Source: MGBC131033 sp910585655 (GTDB lineage Bacteria; Bacillota; Clostridia; Lachnospirales; Lachnospiraceae). From it: 64,000 nucleotides of DNA. The stretch lies in the NCBI GenBank assembly GCA_949502025.1, contig CATBCG010000030.1, forward strand, positions 51,773 through 115,772. Reading direction: 5' to 3'. Positions 51,152 to 59,297 of the stretch are shown here, one piece after another. How positions within the stretch are numbered: position 1 is the first letter of the stretch; each line of letters starts with the position of its first letter. A program made the translations under genes and the position numbers. The notes below the pieces were generated by a model, which worked only from the letters and a program-made list of their open reading frames with translations, did not search any database and had not been told where the DNA came from.

Positions 51152-52582
51152 CTAATTCACCAGGCTTCCAATGTTGAATGTCTTTCTCTCATAACAGGAC
51201 AGGGCTACGGCGTCTGCCCTATCTGGGGAAGAAATTCCTCGTTTCTTCATCTCTTCCTTGCTTTCCAGACGCATCTTCCCCCGGCTGGTCAGCCGATACT
51301 TCCGGCAGGAAAACTGTGCAACCAAATCATTATCATTGGGAAGAAGAAGTTCCTCCATGGCCAGTTTCTCCTTCACCGTACCCCAAAGGTAGGTTGTCAT
51401 ATCATCATACATATCACAAGCCTTTCCTTTGCCATCCCCTACTGTTTCCTCTGGGACTTTCCCTGCTGCATTGACCGGAACTACCACCATCCGGTTTAGC
51501 TTTTCCTCTTGCCTTACTTCCTCCAGGCGATCTGTCACTCCCCCGCCAAGTCCGCAGTCGTCAATATTCACGAATAATTTTCCATGATATAACGGATATT
51601 CTGCGACTGCTTTCCGGTATAGCTGAACCACCTTCCCCACCGTCGTCATAAGACTTTGCCCACGAAATATTACTGGAAGGGTAATGTTGCCGCTAACGTT
51701 CTGGGCAATCACTGTCTCATCCCCTCCATATCTGGCCACATCCACCCCAAATGCTATTCTTTTGGGTAATCCCTTTTCTTCCAGATCCAGCATACAGCTA
51801 TGTTCAATCAGAGAAAGCATAATCAGCACATCATCTTCCTGTTTCGGAAATTCTCCGAAAACACGAACCAAGACAACATTGCTGTTCTTACCATACTTTC
51901 GTATGAGAGAATCTATATTTTCCTTATTGGTTCTCGGACTGTCCATAGAAGACACAGTATGCTGTTTATAAAGCGTCCGATCTGTATGAAACGCATCAAA
52001 AAAAGCGCCGGAAGTCCTTGTCGGATTCCCGCACAGCAGCAGTTTGTTATTTCCTCCGGAAAGTGTACCAAGTATCGCTTCCATAATCGGATCGGCAACG
52101 CCGGATGCCTCATCCACGATGAATAACATATTGTCTTCGTGGAATCCTTGCATATTTTCTGGTTTGGTAGCAGTCCTGGCAACTGCGAACCATCGTTTTT
52201 CATTGCCAATCATGTAAATATAAGTTTTCGTCCATTTTAAAAGCTTAGAAAGCAGAACAGACCTGCTCATCCATTTGCTGACTTCAGACCAAAGGACGTC
52301 ATGGAGCTGCTGTTTTGTCGGTGCTGTCGCTACCACCCTGGGATATGGGAAGCAGCAGAGGAACCATAGCAAAGCGACTGCTTCCATACCAGTCTTGCCT
52401 ACTCCTTGACCGGACTTGATTGCTACCTTCGGATTCTTTGCTAAATCCAGCAAAGCCGTCTTCTGCCAGTCGTCCGGCTCGAATCGTAGCACTTCTTTCG
52501 CGAATAAGACAGGATTTTTGCGATAAGCTGGTATTTTCTTTCGGAAGAACTGCCTTCGTATATCTCCTGAAAGTTTACTCAT
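51152..52582 (-). CDS. Terminase large subunit
   Basis: A 476-residue DNA-packaging motor. Walker A is KSGQGVGKTGMEAVALL (about 56-72), Walker B is NMLFIVDEASGVADP, with LLCGNPTRTSGAFFDAF as motif III region. Nuclease acidic residues lie in GVDVARYGGDETVIAQ and FVNIDDCGLGGGVTDRL. The subunit stops 14 bases before the portal gene. Its start overlaps the small subunit stop by eight bases. Confidence 0.95.
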   Translation of the reverse strand: MSKLSGDIRRQFFRKKIPAYRKNPVLFAKEVLRFEPDDWQKTALLDLAKNPKVAIKSGQGVGKTGMEAVALLWFLCCFPYPRVVATAPTKQQLHDVLWSEVSKWMSRSVLLSKLLKWTKTYIYMIGNEKRWFAVARTATKPENMQGFHEDNMLFIVDEASGVADPIMEAILGTLSGGNNKLLLCGNPTRTSGAFFDAFHTDRTLYKQHTVSSMDSPRTNKENIDSLIRKYGKNSNVVLVRVFGEFPKQEDDVLIMLSLIEHSCMLDLEEKGLPKRIAFGVDVARYGGDETVIAQNVSGNITLPVIFRGQSLMTTVGKVVQLYRKAVAEYPLYHGKLFVNIDDCGLGGGVTDRLEEVRQEEKLNRMVVVPVNAAGKVPEETVGDGKGKACDMYDDMTTYLWGTVKEKLAMEELLLPNDNDLVAQFSCRKYRLTSRGKMRLESKEEMKKRGISSPDRADAVALSCYERKTFNIGSLVN

Positions 52583-53426
52583 CGTCGTCTATCCCTTCTT
52601 CTGAAGTAGCCATAATCCAATCATCAACCATTTTATCCTCTTTACCCTCTCCTAGTTTTGCCTTCAAAAGTGCAACCTCTGCCTGCTGCCTCTCTGTCGC
52701 AATATTCATATGGTCAGATAACCATTGCAAAGCTTTCATCCGGTCGGATAGCTTAATTGATGCCCCGTCCTTTCCCTGTTTAACTTCAGATAGAATCGTA
52801 CCATCCACTTCTGCACTACTTTTAAAACGAACCACATTCTCCCGTTTCATCAGTTGCCGTTTCTCTCCGGTTTCCTCATCCTTTACCTGAACCGGTCCGT
52901 ACTTTGATAAAACCGGAACATCCTCCGAACCAAATTCTATGTAGTCGGTGATATCAGCAAAGGCAATGTCGAGATATTTTTGAAAGATATCTTCCTCGCT
53001 TAGCATTTCCCTGTTCAGACGATTCTTCTTAAGGCGGGTAATCTCCTCTTTTACACCATCCTTTTCCAACAATCTATAGCCAATGGAAGCCGCTGTTGTA
53101 TAATCCACCCCATAGGCTTTCTGATATGCTCTTGTTGCGTTAAAGCAACGTATGTAGTAAATACAAAAAAGCCGTTGTTTATCACTCAAGACCGCATTTT
53201 CTATCACTTCCTCTACTTCATCTGCTATATACTTTTTCCTTTGCGCTGTTTCTTTTGCAACGTTGCATTTCTTTTTTGCAACGTTGCAATCCCATCCTTC
53301 TCTATTCTTCCAGCTCCTCACAGTCCCTTCCGGAATCTCCAGCTTTTTTGCAATATCAGCAAGTCTCATTCCTGCCCGAAACAGTTTCTCTGCTATTCTT
53401 TTTTTATCGCTTGCTGCCCTCGGCAT
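52575..53426 (-). CDS. Terminase small subunit
   Basis: A 283-residue DNA-recognition subunit. The N-terminal HTH is clear (KLFRAGMRLADIAKKLEIPE then GTVRSWKNREGW). The middle LSDKQRLFCIYYIRCFNATR and AYQKAYGVDYTTAASIGYRL is the terminase small-subunit signature. Between these, CNVAKKKCNVAKE is encoded by two TGCAACGTTGCA palindromes, an unusual insertion. The C-terminal part should bind the large subunit. Confidence 0.9.
   Translation of the reverse strand: MPRAASDKKRIAEKLFRAGMRLADIAKKLEIPEGTVRSWKNREGWDCNVAKKKCNVAKETAQRKKYIADEVEEVIENAVLSDKQRLFCIYYIRCFNATRAYQKAYGVDYTTAASIGYRLLEKDGVKEEITRLKKNRLNREMLSEEDIFQKYLDIAFADITDYIEFGSEDVPVLSKYGPVQVKDEETGEKRQLMKRENVVRFKSSAEVDGTILSEVKQGKDGASIKLSDRMKALQWLSDHMNIATERQQAEVALLKAKLGEGKEDKMVDDWIMATSEEGIDDDE
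53256..53289. repeat. Paired TGCAACGTTGCA palindromes inside terS
   Basis: Two 12-bp perfect palindromes, 53256-53267 and 53277-53288, lie 21 bases apart in the linker of the small terminase and encode CNVA twice. They resemble the GTTGCGACGTCGCAAC palindromes at 56252 and 63877. Confidence 0.7.
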
Positions 53427-53555
53427 ATCACCACCTCTCTTCTATCTGCTTTTTAGTTATTTTTCATCCCTGCTACCTTTCAGCCTCTTTCTCCCTCGTT
53501 CTTTTCCGGCTTTTTACAAGCTGACAATACCTAAATCCACTCACATCTCCTTACT

Positions 53556-53595
53556 TTTTATACGTATTGATTTTATACGTATCATATGGTATAAT
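53556..53595 (+). promoter_or_regulatory. hicAB promoter with twin ATACGTAT operator repeats
   Basis: Sigma-A type promoter TTGATT (53567-53572), 17 bases, TATAAT (53590-53595). Two copies of TTTTATACGTAT (53556-53567 and 53571-53582), each with the palindrome ATACGTAT, span the -35 and spacer. This fits autorepression by HicB. Confidence 0.75.
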
Positions 53596-53616
53596 ACCAA
53601 CAAGGAGGGACGCAAC

Positions 53617-53808
53617 ATGCCAATGAAACCACGGGAGATGGAAAAACTGATTCTTGCCGATGGATGGATTTTTAAGAGCCAGGAAGGTTCCCATAAACAT
53701 TACGTACATCCAACAAAACCGGGAAAAGTTACAATCCCATTTCACCAGGGCAAGGACTTAACCAAAAAAGCCGAAAATTCCATCAAAAAACAGGCAGGGC
53801 TTAAATAA
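53617..53808 (+). CDS. hicA: HicA-type mRNA interferase toxin
   Basis: A 63-residue toxin: MPMKPREMEKLILADGWIFK, then SQEGSHKHYVHPTKPGKVTI and PFHQGKDLTKKAENSIKKQA. This is the HicA double-stranded-RNA-binding-like fold with the active-site His in the GSHKHY motif. The ATG at 53617 has AAGGAGG. It lies between terS and the late regulator on the opposite strand, with its own promoter, as a moron would. Confidence 0.93.
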   Translation: MPMKPREMEKLILADGWIFKSQEGSHKHYVHPTKPGKVTIPFHQGKDLTKKAENSIKKQAGLK

Positions 53809-53852
53809 TCCCACTATCTGTAGTTCTTTCCATAAATTAGGAGGTGTATGAT

Positions 53853-54278
53853 ATGTTATCCATGTATCCAGCTTGCTTCTTTCATGAAACAGACGGCTAT
53901 TCTGTTGTATTTCCAGATCTCAACTGGCTGGCAACCCAAGGCGATTCCTTTGAGGAAGCCATGGAAATGGCTGTCGATTGTTTAGCTGGCTATCTTTATA
54001 CTTGTCAAATGGATGGGGACACGATTCCAAAGCCATCCAAGCTATCCGATATTGACCCACAGGCTATCGCAGCAGAGCTTGACCCGGATGTACCTATGTG
54101 CGAGTCTTTTGTCAATATGGTTTCTGTAGACGTAGCTTCCTATGCAAAAGAACATTTTGAAAAATCCGTTAAGAAAACCCTTACCATTCCAACATGGCTG
54201 AACCAGGCTGCGTTAGAAAAGGGTATCAATTTTTCCCAAGTATTGCAGGAAGCTCTTCTTTCCAAAATACAGGCATAA
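53853..54278 (+). CDS. hicB: HicB-type antitoxin
   Basis: A 141-residue antitoxin. The N-terminal HicB fold is MYPACFFHETDGYSVVFPDL and NWLATQGDSFEEAMEMAVDC. The C-terminal ribbon-helix-helix is LTIPTWLNQAALEKGINFSQ and VLQEALLSKIQA. ATG at 53853 with AGGAGG is chosen. It lies 44 bases after hicA. It neutralises HicA and should repress the promoter through the paired ATACGTAT sites. A strong terminator follows. Confidence 0.93.
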   Translation: MLSMYPACFFHETDGYSVVFPDLNWLATQGDSFEEAMEMAVDCLAGYLYTCQMDGDTIPKPSKLSDIDPQAIAAELDPDVPMCESFVNMVSVDVASYAKEHFEKSVKKTLTIPTWLNQAALEKGINFSQVLQEALLSKIQA

Positions 54279-54285
54279 CCAACAG

Positions 54286-54329
54286 AAAACTGCCCCTATC
54301 ACTTAGATGTAGGGGCAGTTTTCTTATTT
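54286..54329 (+). terminator. Terminator of hicAB
   Basis: A perfect 13-bp stem AAAACTGCCCCTA/TAGGGGCAGTTTT (54286-54298 with 54310-54322) is followed by TCTTATTT on the plus strand. Confidence 0.85.
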
Positions 54330-54355
54330 ACTGAATACTTTCTCCTCTCCTGATT

Positions 54356-54402
54356 TCCGTTAAAAGAAGCCCCAGCGAAATGCCAGGGCTTCTTTTAACG
54401 GA
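54356..54402. terminator. Bidirectional 17-bp perfect hairpin
   Basis: TCCGTTAAAAGAAGCCC (54356-54372) and its exact complement (54386-54402) enclose a 13-base loop; T-rich arms on both strands fit a two-way terminator between hicB and the late regulator gene. Confidence 0.8.
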
Positions 54403-54471
54403 GGACTGTTATGGTAAGATATTTTCTTCGTACTTCTCATGATACTATTATAGCATGGATTTTTATGAATT

Positions 54472-54885
54472 TTATTCCAATTTCATTTTTTTTGAAATTA
54501 GTTTTGACACATTGCTTTGTGTCATATTTAACTTTCTTGCAATTACTTCCTGCTTCATCCCGTCCAGAAACCGATATCGGAAAATCAACCTCAGCTCTGG
54601 CTCGGAAATCTGTTCCACAAACTGCTCAATCTCCAGCTTTTTTTGTTCTGCCTCCAGCAACTTCGCTTTATACCTCCGTATTCGTTCCATGCTGGCTTCC
54701 ATCACCTCTGGCTCGTACATCTCCACCCCTACGTGGGTTTCTATGTAAGGAAACTCCCTCATCGAACCTCTGACCTTGCCGCTGATTATCGGAATCTCCT
54801 GCTTCTTCTCCTTTTCGATACGCTTCCGGAGGTCATCTGCTTCCCGGCATAGCTTCCGATAGCTTTTTAATTCTTGTTCCGTCAT
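54472..54885 (-). CDS. Sigma-70 region 4-like phage late regulator
   Basis: A 137-residue protein: a charged coiled coil (LKSYRKLCREADDLRKRIEK) and a C-terminal HTH of the sigma region 4/ArpU type (ELRLIFRYRFLDGMKQEVIA, then RKLNMTQSNVSKLISKKMKL). In Firmicutes phages such proteins turn on late genes. It lies just before the terminase genes on the same strand. A DUF1492-like assignment is likely. Confidence 0.85.
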   Translation of the reverse strand: MTEQELKSYRKLCREADDLRKRIEKEKKQEIPIISGKVRGSMREFPYIETHVGVEMYEPEVMEASMERIRRYKAKLLEAEQKKLEIEQFVEQISEPELRLIFRYRFLDGMKQEVIARKLNMTQSNVSKLISKKMKLE

Positions 54886-54930
54886 CGGCTTCCTCCTTCT
54901 TTTCCTATTTCTTTACAGACTCCATTTTTC

Positions 54931-54959
54931 TTGGCAATACATGCTATATGTGTTATACT
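54931..54959 (+). promoter_or_regulatory. Promoter of the lone hicB
   Basis: TTGGCA (54931-54936), 17 bases, TATACT (54954-54959), ahead of the ATG at 54983 with AAGGAGG. No repeats like those of hicAB are present. Confidence 0.75.
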
Positions 54960-54982
54960 CTTCTTCTAAGGAGGTATTAACT

Positions 54983-55360
54983 ATGTTATTTGTATATCCT
55001 GCTATTTTCCACAAAGAAGAGGATTCCTATTGGGTAGAGTTCCCTGATTTGGCAGGCTGTCACACCTACGGAAGCTCCCTTACAGAAACCATGGAAGCAG
55101 CACAGGAGGCATTGGCAGCTTATCTTCTCACTTTCTTAGAACAGAAAAAAACGATTGTAGCTCCTTCTGATATTTCCTCCATTCACACAGAAGATGGTTT
55201 TTCTTCCCTTGTGTCTTGTGATATCAACCAATACAAAGACACAAAAGCAGTCAAAAAAACTTTAACAATCCCATCCTGGCTAAATGAACGTGCCGTCTCT
55301 ATGGGAATCAATTTCTCCCAGGTATTACAAGAGGCTCTTCTCTCTAAAATACAAGCTTAA
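54983..55360 (+). CDS. Orphan HicB-type antitoxin
   Basis: A 125-residue HicB homologue: MLFVYPAIFHKEEDSYWVEF and PDLAGCHTYGSSLTETMEAA. The C-terminal ribbon-helix-helix ends GINFSQVLQEALLSKIQA, identical over 18 residues to the hicB end 1 kb away. No hicA lies beside it. Solo HicB proteins may act as spare antitoxins or as repressors of the hicAB locus. It has its own promoter and terminator. Confidence 0.9.
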   Translation: MLFVYPAIFHKEEDSYWVEFPDLAGCHTYGSSLTETMEAAQEALAAYLLTFLEQKKTIVAPSDISSIHTEDGFSSLVSCDINQYKDTKAVKKTLTIPSWLNERAVSMGINFSQVLQEALLSKIQA

Positions 55361-55371
55361 TTCCTAACTGC

Positions 55372-55405
55372 TGCCCCAGCTCATTCAGACGCTGGGGCAT
55401 TCTTT
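55372..55405 (+). terminator. Terminator of the lone hicB
   Basis: A 9-bp stem TGCCCCAGC/GCTGGGGCA (55372-55380 with 55391-55399) followed by TTCTTT on the plus strand. Confidence 0.75.
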
Positions 55406-55420
55406 CCTGCTCTTGACATC

Positions 55421-55687
55421 TCACACTTTTTCTTTCTCTAGTTCCTCCAGCCTCCCCGACAAAACCAATGCGGTTGCCTCTATCACAATCCTCATCAGTT
55501 CCATGTCCAGAGTATCCCAGGAAATATGAGTGGATGCCTGTTTTTTTCTCTGACCTGCCGTCTTTTGCGTTGTTATCTGAATCAGGCGATACACCGCTTC
55601 TTTTAAGGCTGGGATATTTCCCTTCTGCCCTCTATCCATCAGGAAGCTCCACATTAAGTCTTTTAAGCCATTTGCTGGATTTTCCAT
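55421..55687 (-). CDS. Small early phage protein, unknown
   Basis: An 88-residue protein. ATG at 55687 with AGGAGG is chosen; the upstream 65 codons are a shadow of the next gene. The sequence is helical (MENPANGLKDLMWSFLMDRG, then LKEAVYRLIQITTQKTAGQR). No family recognised. It lies 11 bases after the 423-residue protein gene and should be translated with it. Confidence 0.6.
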   Translation of the reverse strand: MENPANGLKDLMWSFLMDRGQKGNIPALKEAVYRLIQITTQKTAGQRKKQASTHISWDTLDMELMRIVIEATALVLSGRLEELEKEKV

Positions 55688-55698
55688 CGATGTTCCTC

Positions 55699-56970
55699 CT
55701 ACTCCATTAGCTCCTCTAGCGACATCTGTCCCGGCAGCATGTCGTCCGCCTCTGTCTCCTTCTCGCATTCTTCTTCCCACTTTGCCAGCAAAAGCTCCAG
55801 AGCGTCTACATAAATCCTTTGTCTTTGTATCATCAGAAAAGGAACTTCTAACTCCTTGTACTTTTTTAAATCGTTTTTGCACTGGTTGAACAGTCTCCGG
55901 ACATCCCAGTTGGTATACTGCTCCGGATCCGGTTCCTGTTCTGTCCCTGTTTTCTCCATCCCGTCTGGTTCCAACATTTCCTCATACCCCATACACCCAT
56001 TGGCATGTGTCTTTTTCCCAAAACACTCGCTGTCGTGTTCGCAGGTATCACAAAGCATTGCTTCCGGTTCCTGCTGCCTCTCTTCCACCTCCCGGAACTC
56101 TGCCTCCATGAGTTCCTCTTCCGTTGGTTCTTCGTGCTGTTCTTCTGACGCATATTCAGCGACCGTCCTTTTCTCCACTTCCTGTAGCTCTTTTCGCATT
56201 TGTTCCTGTACGGTTGCAGGAACTCTCTTTTTCTTGTTTTCGTTCTGTTCTGTTGCGACGTCGCAACGGTAATAGCAAAGCCTGTACCTGCAATTCAGGC
56301 AGCAAGGATCCGGCTCTTGATTCCTTTCTGTTACCAGTGCAAGCTCTGGATGTAGGAACTGGCACTTGTCCCCATATACCCCACCCTCTATTGTTTTCCG
56401 CTTTTCTTCTCCCATCTGCGTACAAGGGAAGGGGGTCCCGCAGGTTGCCGTCCTGCAATATCGCTCCTGCTGCCGTATGCTACAAGAACAGGCACAAAGG
56501 AAACAAGAGTATTTCCCATCACCACATCCAGGTGTCGTCAAGAAGGAACCCTCTGGATAGACCGTTTTCGGCAGTCCATGAAAGGAAAGCGCTTCCTCCT
56601 GCTTCTTTTTCATTGCCCGGATTTCCTTTACCGTCGTTTCCTGTGTCACCTTCTCCAGTTCTTCGTCTGGCAACCCTAACATCTCCTGCAACTTGCTGAC
56701 GCCCATCCCGATATACCGTTCTGCCATATGTTCTCCGCCATCGATGGAGAAGCGGGCGTTGATCGCCATAAACCGGCTTGCACTGGAGGCGCTTAGACCA
56801 TACTCCCCCTTGGCAAACTCCCATATGCTGGTATAGCCATCCTCTGCAAAGAGCGCGTTTTCGCTCACCTGCCGGAGCAGGTAGCCCACCAGAAAAAAGT
56901 CCTCGGCTGCGCTGTTTAAATGCCCTCTTATCGCAGTCTTTAAGTCCTGATAATCCATCTGACCTTCCAT
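55699..56970 (-). CDS. Cys-rich early phage protein, unknown
   Basis: A 423-residue protein. ATG at 56970 (MEGQMDYQDLKTAIRGHLNS) with GGAGGAG is chosen. Residues 1-120 are helical (FFLVGYLLRQVSENALFAED, then WEFAKGEYGLSASSASRFMA), which resembles DUF3102-like phage proteins. Three later cysteine clusters (SCFLCACSCSIRQQERYCRT, DPCCLNCRYRLCYYRCDVAT, MLCDTCEHDSECFGKKTHAN) look like zinc-binding sites. A palindrome GTTGCGACGTCGCAAC encodes the CDVAT part. Possible role in replication or recombination. Not assigned to a known family. Confidence 0.65.
   Translation of the reverse strand: MEGQMDYQDLKTAIRGHLNSAAEDFFLVGYLLRQVSENALFAEDGYTSIWEFAKGEYGLSASSASRFMAINARFSIDGGEHMAERYIGMGVSKLQEMLGLPDEELEKVTQETTVKEIRAMKKKQEEALSFHGLPKTVYPEGSFLTTPGCGDGKYSCFLCACSCSIRQQERYCRTATCGTPFPCTQMGEEKRKTIEGGVYGDKCQFLHPELALVTERNQEPDPCCLNCRYRLCYYRCDVATEQNENKKKRVPATVQEQMRKELQEVEKRTVAEYASEEQHEEPTEEELMEAEFREVEERQQEPEAMLCDTCEHDSECFGKKTHANGCMGYEEMLEPDGMEKTGTEQEPDPEQYTNWDVRRLFNQCKNDLKKYKELEVPFLMIQRQRIYVDALELLLAKWEEECEKETEADDMLPGQMSLEELME
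56252..56267. repeat. 16-bp perfect palindrome GTTGCGACGTCGCAAC
   Basis: Lies inside the coding region of the 423-residue protein. An exact second copy sits at 63877-63892 in front of an HTH gene, with flanking TTCT shared on the left. Confidence 0.7.
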
Positions 56971-56995
56971 CTGTTTCTCCTCCTTCCTGCTTCCT

Positions 56996-57247
56996 TCACA
57001 CCACTTCCAAAATCCCCTCCCGCACCACATCCGGGTAACGAAAGGACTCCGTCATACCATTCCTATATTGCACGCTTAGGATATGCGGGTAACGACCTGT
57101 CACGATAGCCTTTCTTTTTCGGGAAACCTTCCCAAAAGCCGTTTCCACCTCTCTCTGGTGAACGATCACCCTACGCCCTACCGTCAGCCGGAAGCAGGCT
57201 GCCCGGTAAAGTTCCTCTGTCCAGAGGGTATCACTCTCTCTTTTCAT
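56996..57247 (-). CDS. Small phage protein, unknown
   Basis: An 83-residue basic protein (MKRESDTLWTEELYRAACFR, then GKVSRKRKAIVTGRYPHILS, VQYRNGMTESFRYPDVVREG). The middle KAIVTGRYPHILSVQYRNGM looks like a small SH3-like or KOW-like barrel. It overlaps the 80-residue gene by 17 bases and precedes the Cys-rich gene. Function unknown. Confidence 0.65.
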   Translation of the reverse strand: MKRESDTLWTEELYRAACFRLTVGRRVIVHQREVETAFGKVSRKRKAIVTGRYPHILSVQYRNGMTESFRYPDVVREGILEVV

Positions 57248-57473
57248 GCTGTTTTTTCCACCTCTCCTCTATCTCCTCAATATAGGCTATAAGATGGTTT
57301 CTCGCCAGCCTCTTACAGCCTGGATACTTTGCTATAATCGCCTTTGCCTCTGCTACCAGGCTTGTCCAAAAGGCGTCCCCTTCCTCCGCATGGTAGTTTC
57401 GTTTGTAAAACTCCCAGCACTCTGTCAGCATGTGCTGTTCTTCCGGGATGTCCTTTGCTGTGACTGCTCCCAT
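57231..57473 (-). CDS. Small phage protein, unknown
   Basis: An 80-residue protein, mainly helical and acidic (IPEEQHMLTECWEFYKRNYH, then AEAKAIIAKYPGCKRLARNH). It starts 12 bases past the primase-helicase gene stop, so it belongs to the replication operon. No known family. Confidence 0.65.
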   Translation of the reverse strand: MGAVTAKDIPEEQHMLTECWEFYKRNYHAEEGDAFWTSLVAEAKAIIAKYPGCKRLARNHLIAYIEEIEERWKKQHEKRE

Positions 57474-57485
57474 CGTAGCCCCCCT

Positions 57486-59297
57486 TTACTGAAACGGGTT
57501 ATCCTCCATCTCTACCTGGACAAATCCATCTGTCTTATCCCATCCATAGGAGGCATTTTTATCATCCCCCTGCCCATAGATCCGTTTTGAGCGTTCCTCA
57601 TAGTCCAGGATATAGCCCTCCAACTCCAGCTTTCCAAACAAGCGATTTTTGGTGACAGTCGCCCGCCTTTTCTCTTCTGGCAAGTCGGCGCTCCGCTCAT
57701 AGTTGAGAATCACTCCGGCATAGTTCGTGATATCACCGGATCCAAATACCTCATCATTGCTGTCTCGGCTCACACTGTTTTTACGCCGATGTGCTACCAG
57801 AAGAACCACTAAATCATAACGAACCGCCAGTGTCCGCAACCCGTCTATAAATTTGCTCTGTCGGTCATAACGGTCAAACACCTGTCCTCCGTCTATCTCT
57901 ATGGCAGTCATCAAGTTATCAATCAACACTACCTGGATACCATACTGCATGACAGCCAGTTCGATGGTCTTTCGTAAATCCTCTCTCTCGTCTCCCTCAA
58001 TGATTCGATTATCGTAAATATAAGCCTTCTCCCGATACCAGTCATCAATTAGCGCCTGGTTCTGTTTGGTGATAAACCGGGACAGGCGTCCTCCCTGGTA
58101 CTCCTCTGAAATGTGCTGCGGACCGGCAATCTGAAAATCCAGCCAGGACTTAAACAGATAGTTCGGCAGCTCCCCACTGTATGCCAGAACCTTTCTCTCC
58201 TGGTTGAGAGCACTTCCTACGATCTGGCTTGCCAGGGTACTCTTCCCTTCTCCCCGTTTTCCTGCCAAGATATGTACCTGACCATAAGGCAGACCACCAT
58301 ACAAGAGCCTGTCTATCTGAGAAATCCCCGTTTGTAGCTTTGGCAGTCGATAAATATCCACACTATCCACATCTGCCAGTGGAATGATACGTGCGACCGG
58401 AGCTACCTCCGCCTGCTCCACGGCAACCCGAACCGCCTCTTTCCCATAGCGCTGCAAAAGCTCATTGGCATCCTTACAGCCCCGGTAATCCTCCTCTCTT
58501 ACCTGCCGAATCCGATTCGGAAACCGTTTGCGGATATCTTCCAACAGCGTCATGCTGCCTTTTTCAAAATCACCAAAGACAACAATTTCCTCAAAGCTCC
58601 GCATCCAGTCCCAACAGTACGGCACCCAGGTAAAGCCCTTTGCCCCTGATGGGACAGATACCGCATTAGAAAGCCCGGCAGCCGCTACGGAAAGACTGTC
58701 TATCTGACCTTCTGTGACAATCAAGCGTTCCAGACCTTTACACTGCTTCATGCCAAACAGGATCGGCTTACAGTCCCGTTCGCACCACTCTTTGTTCCCA
58801 TCCTTCGCCGGATCGAAATCTGTCTTGCGGTATTTGACAAACTGCAGGATGCCCCGCTCATCGTAGAAGGGGAACACCAGGATATTGTCCCGATCCCTTT
58901 GCGTGGTAATCTCATACTGCTCGGCTATCTGCTGGCTGATTCCTCGGCTCTCCAGGTACTGTACGGCAGGAGCCTTTGGCACAATTGGGGCTTTCCCCTG
59001 CGGCAGCCGCCGGAACCGGCGCCTCGGCTGGTAATACTCGTCAATCTCCATGCCCAGGCTAAAGTCAAAATCTCTGGACAGCGTAACCATGTTTCCGCTG
59101 ACCCCACAGCTGGCACGCAGGCACTTAAACTGCCCGGTTTCCAGGCTGATAGAAAAGGTTCTGGTATTCCCTTTTGTCGCCCGCGGCTTGCAGTAAGGGC
59201 AGGTTTTAAAAAACAATTCGTTCCCAGACTGCTTGACCTCGATGCCCTGGCTCCTGGCAAAGCGAAACGCATCCTCCATGTTGAATTCATACTTCAC
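57486..59297 (-). CDS. Phage primase-helicase
   Basis: A 603-residue replication enzyme with a zinc-finger primase start (CPYCKPRATKGNT...FKCLRASC, about 32-64) and a TOPRIM-like part (RLIVTEGQIDSLSVAAAGLS, about 193-212). The DnaB/RecA helicase follows: Walker A ILAGKRGEGKSTLASQI, Walker B GIQVVLIDNLMTAIEID and the H4-type LVAHRRKNSVSRDSND. It thus joins primer synthesis and helicase in one chain, like T7 gp4. The initiator gene directly upstream overlaps it by four bases. Confidence 0.92.
   Translation of the reverse strand: MKYEFNMEDAFRFARSQGIEVKQSGNELFFKTCPYCKPRATKGNTRTFSISLETGQFKCLRASCGVSGNMVTLSRDFDFSLGMEIDEYYQPRRRFRRLPQGKAPIVPKAPAVQYLESRGISQQIAEQYEITTQRDRDNILVFPFYDERGILQFVKYRKTDFDPAKDGNKEWCERDCKPILFGMKQCKGLERLIVTEGQIDSLSVAAAGLSNAVSVPSGAKGFTWVPYCWDWMRSFEEIVVFGDFEKGSMTLLEDIRKRFPNRIRQVREEDYRGCKDANELLQRYGKEAVRVAVEQAEVAPVARIIPLADVDSVDIYRLPKLQTGISQIDRLLYGGLPYGQVHILAGKRGEGKSTLASQIVGSALNQERKVLAYSGELPNYLFKSWLDFQIAGPQHISEEYQGGRLSRFITKQNQALIDDWYREKAYIYDNRIIEGDEREDLRKTIELAVMQYGIQVVLIDNLMTAIEIDGGQVFDRYDRQSKFIDGLRTLAVRYDLVVLLVAHRRKNSVSRDSNDEVFGSGDITNYAGVILNYERSADLPEEKRRATVTKNRLFGKLELEGYILDYEERSKRIYGQGDDKNASYGWDKTDGFVQVEMEDNPFQ

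Noticed and set aside
47253..53426. Mu-like transposable phage
   Set aside because: MuF alone is widespread; no MuA/MuB transposase is seen and the replication genes are of theta type.
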